Source: Lentisphaeria bacterium
GTDB lineage: Bacteria; Verrucomicrobiota; Lentisphaeria; Victivallales; Victivallaceae
Length of the DNA: 27,241 nt
Assembly: GCA_900768505.1 (NCBI GenBank)
Contig: CAAGED010000035.1
Span: forward strand, 1 to 27,241
Direction: 5' to 3'
Position numbers and translations under genes: made by a program. The notes below the pieces were generated by a model that saw only the letters and a list, made by a program, of their open reading frames with translations, was not told where the DNA came from and ran no database searches. Of the stretch, positions 8,161 to 15,916 are shown piece after piece. Position 1 is the first letter of the stretch; every line of letters starts with the position of its first letter.

Positions 8161-8531
8161 AATCATATACCTGAATCTTTCCATCCGAGCCCGTAATGCG
8201 GACTCAAAATAATAACATTTTATTTTTACGACAAAAGACTGACTTGTTCTTTTACGCTGATACGATAAAATTTCAATAAATTTCCGGGGTATCAGTCTTA
8301 CCCGCCCGCCTCGTATCAGCGCTGCACAATCGAAAAAGTTCCATGTCAAAACATAACATAAACCTGCCGGGCAACTCCAGTTGCGTCAGGGCAGAACAAA
8401 CCATTCCGCCACGCCCCGGCAGAAACTTTTCTCCATTAGGCAGTTGATTGTAATTTGTCGTTCTAATCTTCATAATAACAAACCGAATTCCGATAAAAAA
8501 ACTTTCTGAACATTTTAAAATTATTATAATT
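8161..8531 (-). ncRNA. Structured 5' leader of leuA, candidate cis-regulatory RNA
   Basis: About 370 bases separate the predicted transcription start from leuA. In transcript order there is a branched fold: 8422-8415 pairs with 8371-8364 (CTGCCGGG/CCCGGCAG), enclosing 8410-8404 with 8396-8390 and 8384-8379 with 8376-8371. Two interleaved stems follow: A, 8321-8311 with 8265-8255 (11 perfect pairs), and B, 8299-8291 with 8243-8235 (eight pairs plus a G-U). B's 3' arm is followed by TTTT. I recognise no T-box, SAM, ykkC or leucine-rich leader-peptide signature. The ~500-base gap between leuA and gmhB holds this leader, the promoter and the gmhB ribosome site. Confidence 0.5.
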
Positions 8532-8537
8532 TAGATA

Positions 8538-8565
8538 AATATATTTGCATAATTCAAAATATCAA
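8538..8565 (-). promoter_or_regulatory. Candidate promoter of leuA
   Basis: On the minus strand TTGATA (8565-8560) and TATATT (8543-8538) are spaced by 16 bases. The predicted start is near 8531, well upstream of the structured leader. Confidence 0.5.
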
Positions 8566-8659
8566 GATATTTTATTGAGATAATGAAGCAAAAAACGCAT
8601 TTTTCCCTCCGTTGACGATTTACGGAGTGCAACTTTATGAATTTTTATGGAGATTTTTT

Positions 8660-9214
8660 ATGGACAATCCCAAGCGAGCCGTTTTTCTGGATCGGGACGG
8701 CGTCATCAACGAAGAGGTCAATTACCTGCATGAGTGCGACAAGACAATTCTTATTCCCGGAGTGCCGGAAGCGCTGAAACTTTTAAAACAACACAATTAC
8801 CTGCTGATTGTCGTCACCAATCAGGCCGGAGTAGCCAAAAAACTATTTCCAGAGGAGGATGTGTCCGCTGTCAACAAGCATATCAATGAATTACTGTTGC
8901 CAACCGGAGTTCAAATTGATCGCTTTTACTACTGCCCCCATCACCCGGATTTCACTGGAAAATGTTCCTGCCGCAAGCCGGAACCCGGCATGTTACTACA
9001 GGCCATTGAAGATTTTTACATTGATCCGGCGCAGTCATTCTTGGTTGGCGATCGACTCAGCGACCTTAATGCCGGACGTAACGCAAAATGTAAAGCGGTT
9101 TTTCTGGTCAAAAGCGGTTATGGTGAAAAAACCTTGGCCAATGAAAACATTTTGGATGCCGTGGTGGTTGAAAATTTGCTGGCAGCGGCAAAATTAATCG
9201 TATCACAGGAATAA
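8660..9214 (+). CDS. gmhB: D-glycero-D-manno-heptose-1,7-bisphosphate 7-phosphatase
   Basis: This 184-residue HAD-superfamily phosphatase (histidinol-phosphatase-like branch) dephosphorylates heptose bisphosphate while making ADP-heptose for the LPS core. Motif I is FLDRDGVIN (nucleophile D11, acid/base D13), motif II is VVTNQAG, and motif IV is GDRLSDLNAG (D131, D135). The zinc loop CPHHPDFTGKCSCRKPEPG supplies C92, H94, C102 and C104, diagnostic of GmhB. The ATG at 8660 is taken because GGAG lies seven bases upstream; the frame extends to a TTG at 8612, which is less likely. It is divergent from leuA and two bases before ispH. The WaaG-like enzyme in this window supports an LPS role. Confidence 0.9.
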   Translation: MDNPKRAVFLDRDGVINEEVNYLHECDKTILIPGVPEALKLLKQHNYLLIVVTNQAGVAKKLFPEEDVSAVNKHINELLLPTGVQIDRFYYCPHHPDFTGKCSCRKPEPGMLLQAIEDFYIDPAQSFLVGDRLSDLNAGRNAKCKAVFLVKSGYGEKTLANENILDAVVVENLLAAAKLIVSQE

Positions 9215-9216
9215 AT

Positions 9217-10113
9217 ATGTTGGATGAGTGTTCACGACTTCATAAAAAAATTATTTTGGCCACTCACCGCGGCTTCTGCAACGGCGTTGCTCGGGCATTG
9301 GATTTAGTTGAGCAGACCATCACTCAATATCCGGCTCAAAACATCTACCTGCTGCATCAAATTGTTCACAATCAAACCATTATGAGGCAATTACAAGCCA
9401 AAGGCATACATTTTGTCGAAAATATTTCCGAAATTCCTCCTGCGAGCGTCGTAATTTTCAGCGCTCACGGTGTGACTCGCAACGTCGAACTGGCGGCTAA
9501 AGCGAAAGATCTGACCGTTATTGATGCCACCTGCCCCATTGTGAAAAAAATTCACCGTCACATCCGGGAAAATTTAGCTCAAGGGGAAATGGTCTTTTTC
9601 ATTGGCAACCGCAACCATCAGGAGACAGCCGGTTCGTTGGGTCAGGGGGAGCCGGGACAAGTCTGTCTGCTTGAAAATTTGACCAGAGCGGAAAAAATTA
9701 TCCGTGACACCATTTTACCTTGCTCTTCAGGAGTAATTTTATCTCAGACCACCCTGGAACGGGAAAAAGTCGAAGCCATCATTAATTATGTACAGCAGCA
9801 GCTTCCGGGTATCGCCAATCCAATGTCCATCTGCAATGCCACCAGCCAACGGCAGGAGTCAGTGCGGGAACTCTGCGGCAAAATTGATTTTTTACTGGTA
9901 TTTGGGTCAGCCAGCAGCTCAAACACCATGAAACTTTGCGCCATTGCTCAAACATGCAAAATTCCGGTCGCAAGATTGGATAATATTGCTGAACTTAATC
10001 CGGAAAAATTGCGAAATGTCTCAACCCTTGGAATCACCTCCGGCGCAAGTGCTCCGGAATATCTGATTGACGAGGCATTGCTGGAATTAAAAAAATATAA
10101 TTTTTCACTGTAA
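9217..10113 (+). CDS. ispH: 4-hydroxy-3-methylbut-2-enyl diphosphate reductase
   Basis: This 298-residue iron-sulfur enzyme performs the last step of the MEP pathway, making isopentenyl and dimethylallyl diphosphate. The three [4Fe-4S] ligands are C21 (GFCNGV), C106 (DATCPIV) and C206 (ICNATS). Substrate residues H51, H84 (SAHG), H134 and E136 (NHQET) are in place, as are SASSSN and the C-terminal TSGASAP. All lie about ten residues later than in E. coli because of a short N-terminal extension. It starts two bases after the gmhB stop codon with GGA upstream, so the pair is co-transcribed. It ends at a bidirectional terminator facing valS. Confidence 0.96.
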   Translation: MLDECSRLHKKIILATHRGFCNGVARALDLVEQTITQYPAQNIYLLHQIVHNQTIMRQLQAKGIHFVENISEIPPASVVIFSAHGVTRNVELAAKAKDLTVIDATCPIVKKIHRHIRENLAQGEMVFFIGNRNHQETAGSLGQGEPGQVCLLENLTRAEKIIRDTILPCSSGVILSQTTLEREKVEAIINYVQQQLPGIANPMSICNATSQRQESVRELCGKIDFLLVFGSASSSNTMKLCAIAQTCKIPVARLDNIAELNPEKLRNVSTLGITSGASAPEYLIDEALLELKKYNFSL

Positions 10114-10117
10114 AAAT

Positions 10118-10167
10118 AAAAAAATTGGACAAAATTGTATAAATTAACAATATTATCCAATTTTTTT
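10118..10167. terminator. Bidirectional terminator between ispH and valS
   Basis: AAAAAAATTGGA (10118-10129) pairs perfectly with TCCAATTTTTTT (10156-10167), with an inner ATTGT/ACAAT stem. The A-run and T-run make it work in either direction, suited to the convergent ispH and valS. Confidence 0.75.
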
Positions 10168-10171
10168 ATCA

Positions 10172-10202
10172 TATTCCGGCAATAATCATCAATGCCGGAA
10201 TA
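10172..10202. terminator. Stem-loop downstream of valS
   Basis: TATTCCGGCA (10172-10181) pairs perfectly with TGCCGGAATA (10193-10202). It lies about 25 bases past the valS stop codon. On the minus strand a T-run follows only after a few bases, so it may act together with the adjacent bidirectional terminator. Confidence 0.55.
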
Positions 10203-10225
10203 ATATATTACCAGCGGTGGAAAAC

Positions 10226-12886
10226 TTATTTAAATGCCGCCAGAAGTTCCTCGGTTCGCACCAATTTTTCCTGCAATTCAGCCAAATACTCTTTCGCTTC
10301 GGCCACAACCTGCACCGGAGCCTTGGCTACAAATTTCTCATTGGAAAGCTTGGCAATTGAAGTTGCAATCCATTTTTCCAAATCCTGCTTTTGTTTAAGC
10401 AGCTTGGCTTTTTCCGCTTCCATATCCACCGCATTGGCTAACGGCAGGTAGATTGTACCGCCATCCTCCAGCGCTGACGGAGCCGCACCCTTGGCATCCA
10501 CATCATAATCAGCCAGCGAAACCTCCACGATATTGGCGTTGAGCAATAATTTCAAGCTAGCCAATTCTGCAGTCAAAAAGTCGCAGGCCGCCTGATCAAC
10601 CGCCTTGATATAATAATCAACCTTTTTGGAGTCGGGAATGTTGGCATTTGAGCGCAACGCCCGTCCGGCGCGAACCAATTTGAATTTTTTGTCATTCAGC
10701 ATCACATCATTATTGGCATCGTCAAGCCCGGCAATCTCCGCCGTCGGGAACGATTCATACATAATGGTGGCCTCATCGGCTAAAAATCCCATCTGGTGCG
10801 CCAATTCTTCGGTGATAAACGGCATAAACGGATGCAAAAGTTTGAGAATGCGGAAGAGTGCATAATCCAACACTTTCAACGCCTGCAACTTGGCCTCTTC
10901 ACCGCTCCGGAGCGAAACCTTGCTGCTTTCGATAAACCAGTCGCAGAAATTACTCCACACCAATTCATAAAGCTCCTGCACCGCAGTCTGGAATTTGAAG
11001 TCGGTTAAATTATTCACAATCGCTTCGGCGGAGTGGTTGATTTTTCCCAAAATCCATTTCTGATCCGGGGTAAGATTCTGAATAGTCTCCGCACTGAGTG
11101 CATGATATTCCGCAGTAACCTCCCCCTGCATCCGACGGAAACGGCAGGCGTTCCACAACTTGTTGGCAAAATTGCGGCCGATTTCGCATTTGTCATTGCT
11201 GTAACGAATATCAATGCCTACCGGAGCAATGTAAATAATCGAAAAACGCAACGCATCGGCGCCGTATTCGTTAATTACATCCAGCGGGTCGGGGGAATTG
11301 CCTAATGATTTACTGAGTTTGCGTCCCAGGTCATCCCGGATAATACTGGTGAAATATACATTCTTAAACGGAATTTCGCCCATAAATTCGCAACCTGCCA
11401 TAATCATACGCGCTACCCAGAAGAAGATAATATCCGGTCCGGTCACCAAATCGCAAGTTGGATAAAAATACTGCAAATCCTTGTTATCTTCCGGCCAGCC
11501 AATAATGGAAAACGGCCAGAGCCAGGAACTGAACCAGGTATCCAGCACATCCTCCTCCTGCCGCCACTTGCCGGGAGCAGTTGGTGCGCTTTCGCCGACA
11601 TAAGTTTCGCCGGTTTCGTCATTGTACCAGGCTGGAATCCGGTGTCCCCACCAGATTTGCCGGGAGATACACCAATCCTGAATATTTTCCATCCAGTGAT
11701 TGTAGGTTTTACTCCAGCGTTCCGGGTAAAATTTGATTTTACCGGAATTTACCGCTTCAATGGCCGGCTTGGCCAACTCTGACATCTTGCAGAACCACTG
11801 AGCGCTGACGATGGTTTCGATTGGCACATCACCCCGCTCGGAGTAGCCGACGGCGTGGCGGATATTTTCTGTTTTGACCAAAAATCCCAGCTGTTCCAAC
11901 TTGGCTACCACTTGCTTGCGAGCTTCGAAACGATCCAAACCGGCAAATTCGCCGCAGAGTTCGTTCAGAGAAGCATCAGGGTTAAGAATATTTAAAAATT
12001 CCAAATTATGCCGTTTGCCAACCAGGAAGTCATTGGGGTCGTGAGATGGAGTAATTTTTACACAACCGGTCCCCTTGGCAGGATCAGCGTGTTCATCACC
12101 AATAATAATTATTTTGCGATCGGTCAGCGGCAAATTTACCGTCTGCCCAATCAAATGTGCAAAACGCTCGTCAGCCGGATTAACCGCCACGGCAGTATCG
12201 CCGAAAAGTGTCTCCGGGCGGGTGGTGGCTACGGTCAAATACCCCTCGCCGCTGGTCAGCGGATAATTGATATAATAAAATTTTCCATCCACTTCCTTGT
12301 AGATAACCTCTTCATCAGACAAAGCGCTCTTGGCTGCGGGGCAGTAATTGATCATCCGGTAGCCGCGATAAATATATCCCTTTTTGTAAAGTTCCACAAA
12401 AACCTTGCGCACGGCATTGCTCAACCCCTCATCCATGGTGAAGCGTTCCCGCTCCCAATCGCAGGAGGCGCCCAAACGGCGCAATTGCTTGATAATGGTG
12501 CCGCCATATTGTTCCTTCCACTGCCAAACCCGCTTGATAAATTCCTCGCGTCCCAGTTCCTCGCGACCGGTATTTTCCTGTGTGCGCAGATATTTCTCCA
12601 CTCTGGCTTCAGTGGCAATTCCGGCGTGGTCGGTGCCTGGAAACCAGCAAACTTCATACCCCCGCATCCGGTGGTAACGGATGAGAATATCCTGTAAAGT
12701 GTTGTTAAGCACATGTCCCAGAGTCAGAATACCGGTCACGTTCGGCGGCGGAATCACAATGGAATAAGGTTTTTTATCGGGGTTGGCTTGACCGCGGAAG
12801 CATTTGTGGTCTTCCCAAAATTGGTACCAGTATTTTTCAACTGCCTGCGATTCGTATGCCTTGGGCATTTCGTTGTTCTGACTCAT
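10226..12886 (-). CDS. valS: Valyl-tRNA synthetase
   Basis: This 886-residue class I synthetase charges tRNA-Val. It shows PPPNVTG (47-52 region) leading into the first signature TLGHVLNN (55-62), where the first His of the usual HxGH motif is Thr. WFPGTDHAGIAT, the CP1 editing-domain motif TTRPETLFGDTAVAVNP (221-237), DWCISRQIWWGHRIP and KLSKS (523-527) follow, as does the C-terminal coiled-coil arm (about 815-885) that binds tRNA. Length and domain order are normal. GGAG lies six bases before the ATG. It is convergent with ispH and divergent from the PlsC-like gene. The motif substitution is probably lineage-typical rather than a defect, since everything else is intact. Confidence 0.97.
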   Translation of the reverse strand: MSQNNEMPKAYESQAVEKYWYQFWEDHKCFRGQANPDKKPYSIVIPPPNVTGILTLGHVLNNTLQDILIRYHRMRGYEVCWFPGTDHAGIATEARVEKYLRTQENTGREELGREEFIKRVWQWKEQYGGTIIKQLRRLGASCDWERERFTMDEGLSNAVRKVFVELYKKGYIYRGYRMINYCPAAKSALSDEEVIYKEVDGKFYYINYPLTSGEGYLTVATTRPETLFGDTAVAVNPADERFAHLIGQTVNLPLTDRKIIIIGDEHADPAKGTGCVKITPSHDPNDFLVGKRHNLEFLNILNPDASLNELCGEFAGLDRFEARKQVVAKLEQLGFLVKTENIRHAVGYSERGDVPIETIVSAQWFCKMSELAKPAIEAVNSGKIKFYPERWSKTYNHWMENIQDWCISRQIWWGHRIPAWYNDETGETYVGESAPTAPGKWRQEEDVLDTWFSSWLWPFSIIGWPEDNKDLQYFYPTCDLVTGPDIIFFWVARMIMAGCEFMGEIPFKNVYFTSIIRDDLGRKLSKSLGNSPDPLDVINEYGADALRFSIIYIAPVGIDIRYSNDKCEIGRNFANKLWNACRFRRMQGEVTAEYHALSAETIQNLTPDQKWILGKINHSAEAIVNNLTDFKFQTAVQELYELVWSNFCDWFIESSKVSLRSGEEAKLQALKVLDYALFRILKLLHPFMPFITEELAHQMGFLADEATIMYESFPTAEIAGLDDANNDVMLNDKKFKLVRAGRALRSNANIPDSKKVDYYIKAVDQAACDFLTAELASLKLLLNANIVEVSLADYDVDAKGAAPSALEDGGTIYLPLANAVDMEAEKAKLLKQKQDLEKWIATSIAKLSNEKFVAKAPVQVVAEAKEYLAELQEKLVRTEELLAAFK

Positions 12887-12985
12887 TTACACTCCAGACC
12901 GTTAGATTAGGTTTTATACCGAATAAAACACATTCAAAAATTATCGCCGGGTTACGCCGGTTATTAAAAAATATATATGGCAGGT

Positions 12986-13013
12986 AATATATCATAATTT
13001 TTCATTAAATCAA
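12986..13013 (-). promoter_or_regulatory. Candidate promoter of valS
   Basis: On the minus strand TTGATT (13013-13008) and TATATT (12991-12986) are spaced by 16 bases, about 100 bases before valS. No T-box or other leader structure was recognised in the short 5' region. Confidence 0.5.
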
Positions 13014-13053
13014 TAGTTTCTTTCAAATGAATAAAAATTGTCATAAATCACAT

Positions 13054-13082
13054 TTGACAAAATGCCCAAGGCAGTATTTATT
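13054..13082 (+). promoter_or_regulatory. Candidate promoter of the acyltransferase operon
   Basis: A consensus TTGACA (13054-13059) is followed by TATTTA after 15 bases or TTTATT after 17 bases (13077-13082). It is the only good -35 box before the GTG start at 13116 and would drive the four-gene operon up to the IS. Confidence 0.5.
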
Positions 13083-13115
13083 AAGGTTGGTTGAAAATTT
13101 CACCCGGAGGTAAAT

Positions 13116-13931
13116 GTGAGCTCTTTTTTACGCCGTTGGCGGCGGATTTTGTTATTGGCAATATTTTTCCCGATAATTTCTTTGATTGCGGCGCTGGGGA
13201 AACGCGACAGCTGGCGCAGCCGGCGCTTTGCGGCAAAAATCACCCGCATCTGGGCGCGGGGAGTTTGCCGATTGATCGGATTTAAGGTGAATGTCTTTGG
13301 CGACGCAAAAAAATATCCTGGTTGCGTAATCACGCCAACCCATTTGGGAGGATTGGATATTCTTGCCCACGCATCGGTATTTCCCATCCGTTTTGCGGCT
13401 CAGGCGGAAATGCAGAATTGGGGTATTTTCGGCTGGTTTTTCGGCTTGAATCAGCCAATTTGGATTTATCGCACCGAGCGGCAGAAATCCGCCGGGGCGT
13501 TAAGTGAATTTATTGCAACAATGAATCATGGTATTCCGCTTCTGGTCTACCCCGAAGGAACCAGCACTAACGGTTTGGATGGAATTCTACCCTTTAAATC
13601 AACTGCGTTTGAGGCTGCGGTGCAGGGAAATAAACCAGTGTTGCCGGTGTTAACTTTCTTTCAACCGGCAGATGATAATTGGAATTTTGCCTGGACTGAC
13701 GATGGTTCAATGGGCAAAAATGCCTGGCGCGTTCTGGGGTGTAAAAAATTAATTTGCGATCTCTACGTCCTGCCGCCGATTGAGCCGGAGGGACGCAATC
13801 GCAAAGAGTTGTCACAAGCAGTTTATGGGGCGTTGACTGCCGAGTATCAGCGCCAGGCGGATAAATATCGCCGCATGTACGGATTACCAGATTCAGAAAG
13901 AGACGTTGCCGACATTGAATTGACGGCCTAA
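13116..13931 (+). CDS. PlsC-like lysophospholipid acyltransferase
   Basis: This 271-residue protein belongs to the LPLAT/PlsC superfamily, which transfers acyl chains to lysophospholipids such as lysophosphatidic acid at the inner membrane. A basic N-terminus and hydrophobic helix (about 11-27) precede the catalytic H(X4)D box THLGGLD (H76, D81), a WIYRTER segment and YPEGTS (145-150), the acceptor-phosphate motif. The start is GTG at 13116, five bases after a perfect GGAGG; the overlapping ATG at 13114 is out of frame and hits TGA at once. It is the first gene of an operon with the membrane protein (19-base gap), glycosyltransferase and CYTH genes. Another acyl acceptor, such as an ornithine lipid or glycolipid, is possible. 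Confidence 0.82.
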   Translation: MSSFLRRWRRILLLAIFFPIISLIAALGKRDSWRSRRFAAKITRIWARGVCRLIGFKVNVFGDAKKYPGCVITPTHLGGLDILAHASVFPIRFAAQAEMQNWGIFGWFFGLNQPIWIYRTERQKSAGALSEFIATMNHGIPLLVYPEGTSTNGLDGILPFKSTAFEAAVQGNKPVLPVLTFFQPADDNWNFAWTDDGSMGKNAWRVLGCKKLICDLYVLPPIEPEGRNRKELSQAVYGALTAEYQRQADKYRRMYGLPDSERDVADIELTA

Positions 13932-13950
13932 TTTTTAAGGAGAGTGGATA

Positions 13951-14766
13951 ATGAATAATGCACAAAAAAAATTTCTTGGCATAATCGCCGACAGCTGGGA
14001 ACTTATTTTTGATTGGCACTGCCCGGAATTTTTCAAAAAACAAACCAGCAGCGACCTGAATGACAAAGAGCGCAATCTTTGGGTTCAGCAGATGATTCTG
14101 CTCTTGGCGCTGGCTGCAGGTTCGCTCATTGCTCTGGCCGGTCAACTTTTCGCCCATATGGCGGTAAATCATTTTGCCGGCTCCGTCATTTTTGCGCTGT
14201 TGGTGGAATTCATTCTTGAATCCCGCAGCTCCTTCCGCGGGGTTAAATTCATCTCCGGTCTTCCGGAACGCTTATCCGGCAAAGAACCGCTAAACTGCAT
14301 TTTGGCCACTCATTCCGCCGAGCTGGAACTTTTTTCCCCTCTGAGCAACTTCACGTTCTTGTTTCTGGTGGTACTCCGTTGTTTGAGTCTGGGAATGATA
14401 TTCTTCTACGCCAGTTACTCCGTTGTTGCACTGGCGATGCTGGCCGGTGCCTTGTGTGAAGCAGATTTGGCCGCTATGCCGCAAAATGACGGCAGTGACA
14501 AGACTTCGATTCTACCCTTGGCGCATTATACATTTGTCTGGCATTATGTGTGGTTGTTCGGCGGATTTATTATGCTTTTTTTCTGCTTTAATTTTACCGT
14601 ATTGACCTTGCTGAGTTACGGTATCTCCTTTGTAATCAGTCATATTGCCTGCCGGATTTATTTGCGCGGAAACCACCCTATGTCGGCAGATTTTATCAGC
14701 GCAGTCGGTTACTCTATGGAAAGTATTGTACTGCTGTTAACTTTGCTCTGCGTGAGCGGCAGGTGA
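13951..14766 (+). CDS. Multi-pass membrane protein, weakly CobS-like
   Basis: I do not recognise this 271-residue protein with certainty. It has a soluble N-terminus (1-45), then about five to six hydrophobic segments (near 48-70, 72-90, 132-165, 190-225 and 248-268). The C-terminal layout, a charged RIYLRGNHP followed by MSADFISAVGYSMESIVLLL, resembles in spacing the end of CobS cobalamin synthases (GGxTGDxxGAxxExxE then a helix), but the conserved acidic residues are mostly absent. A distant or decayed relative is therefore only a suggestion. AAGGAG precedes the ATG. It is sandwiched between acyltransferase and glycosyltransferase genes, with its stop codon five bases before the next start, so a lipid or envelope role is plausible. 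Confidence 0.6.
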   Translation: MNNAQKKFLGIIADSWELIFDWHCPEFFKKQTSSDLNDKERNLWVQQMILLLALAAGSLIALAGQLFAHMAVNHFAGSVIFALLVEFILESRSSFRGVKFISGLPERLSGKEPLNCILATHSAELELFSPLSNFTFLFLVVLRCLSLGMIFFYASYSVVALAMLAGALCEADLAAMPQNDGSDKTSILPLAHYTFVWHYVWLFGGFIMLFFCFNFTVLTLLSYGISFVISHIACRIYLRGNHPMSADFISAVGYSMESIVLLLTLLCVSGR

Positions 14767-14771
14767 TTATC

Positions 14772-15896
14772 ATGAAATTTGCCTTTTGTATTTTTAAATA
14801 TCACTCCCACGGCGGCCTGCAACTGGATATGATGCGCATGGCGCATGAGGCAGTAAAGCGCGGTCATAAGGTGGTGATTTTTGCCGGAGAATGGCGTGGT
14901 GATTTGCCGGATGTCAAACATATTGAAGTTAGTTTAGTGCCGTTGCGATCATTCAGCAACCATGGCAGAGCCGCGGAATATCAACACAAAGTTTTGGCAC
15001 TGATTGCCCATGGAAATTTTGATTTAAGTGTAGCATTCAACCGGATTGGCGGGTGCGATCTCTACTTCGCCGCCGACAACTGCGTGGCTGAACAGTGGAG
15101 CAAAAAACATTGTGAATTACTTTTAAAAATTCTGCCCCGGTACCGCATTTTCATGCGATTGGAAAAGGCGGTATTTTCGCCGGAGTCAAACAGCAAAATC
15201 ATGTATATCACTCCCGGTCAAAAAGAGTCATATATGCGATATTATGGCACGGCAGCCAATCGTTTTGAATTATTGCCGCCGGGAATTGACGAAAAATTTC
15301 GCAACACCTGCAATCTGGCAGCACTGCGTACTCAAAAACGAGCCGAACTGCGACTTGCACCGGATGAATTCATGTTGATTTTAATTGGCGCAAGCCATCT
15401 TGGCAAGGGACGGGATTTAGCAGTGGCGGCGGTGGCAGGACTGCCGGAAGCTAAACGTCGCCAATGCAAATTATACCTGGTTGGCGGTCCGGTAAACTGC
15501 GAAGCACTTCAGTTGGCGGAAAAATTAAAAATCACTAATCAGGTGATTTCATTGGGTGACAGCGACGAAATTCAATCCTTGCTGGCGGCTGCAGATTTAA
15601 TGATCCATCCGGCTCGCAATGAGGCTACCGGCACGGTATTGCTGGAAGCAATGGCCTGCGGGGTACCGATTTTATGCAGTGATTGCTGCGGATTTAAAAA
15701 TTATGTTTTAGAGAGCGGCAATTTGGTATGGCCGATGAACGATGATCCTCAAGGGTTGAGCGCCATGCTAAATTGCGCCTTGGAGCATTTGCCGGAATTG
15801 CGGTCGACAACCATAAAGTATGCGGAAACCTCGGATTTTTATCAACGCGCCGCCAAGGCGGTGGATTTAATGGAAAATTTATGCAGCGGCAAATAA
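14772..15896 (+). CDS. waaG: WaaG-like LPS-core glycosyltransferase (GT4)
   Basis: This 374-residue GT-B enzyme resembles E. coli WaaG, which adds the first glucose to heptose II of the LPS core at the inner-membrane surface. Shared features are the N-terminal FCIFKYHSHGGLQLDMMR with the donor-site Gly pair (14-15), FNRIGGCDLYFAADNCVAEQ in the acceptor half, LPPGID, and the GT4 motif HPARNEATGTVLLEAM with the EX7E pair. A conserved end (ETSDFYQRAAKAVD) completes the match. The ATG at 14772 is preferred to a GTG at 14763, with AGGTGA overlapping the previous stop codon serving as ribosome site. Its donor sugar is unproven, but together with gmhB it supports a heptose-containing LPS core. Confidence 0.85.
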   Translation: MKFAFCIFKYHSHGGLQLDMMRMAHEAVKRGHKVVIFAGEWRGDLPDVKHIEVSLVPLRSFSNHGRAAEYQHKVLALIAHGNFDLSVAFNRIGGCDLYFAADNCVAEQWSKKHCELLLKILPRYRIFMRLEKAVFSPESNSKIMYITPGQKESYMRYYGTAANRFELLPPGIDEKFRNTCNLAALRTQKRAELRLAPDEFMLILIGASHLGKGRDLAVAAVAGLPEAKRRQCKLYLVGGPVNCEALQLAEKLKITNQVISLGDSDEIQSLLAAADLMIHPARNEATGTVLLEAMACGVPILCSDCCGFKNYVLESGNLVWPMNDDPQGLSAMLNCALEHLPELRSTTIKYAETSDFYQRAAKAVDLMENLCSGK

Positions 15897-15916
15897 ATTC
15901 GTTTGAGGAGACAATT

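Noticed and set aside
8166..8349. N-terminal extension of LeuA to 8349
   Set aside because: The extra residues do not resemble any LeuA, and the sequence is part of the leader with perfect stems.
8273..8473. A 66-codon minus-strand frame upstream of leuA as a leader peptide
   Set aside because: No Shine-Dalgarno sequence and no run of leucine codons; it runs through the structured leader stems, so it is more likely untranslated.
8161..8531. T-box or known amino-acid riboswitch before leuA
   Set aside because: The conserved T-box sequence and a specifier loop are absent, and no SAM, ykkC or cobalamin box is recognisable.
12008..12697. A 229-codon plus-strand frame opposite valS
   Set aside because: It is antisense to a highly conserved synthetase, has no ribosome site and no domain-like sequence; it mirrors valS codon structure.
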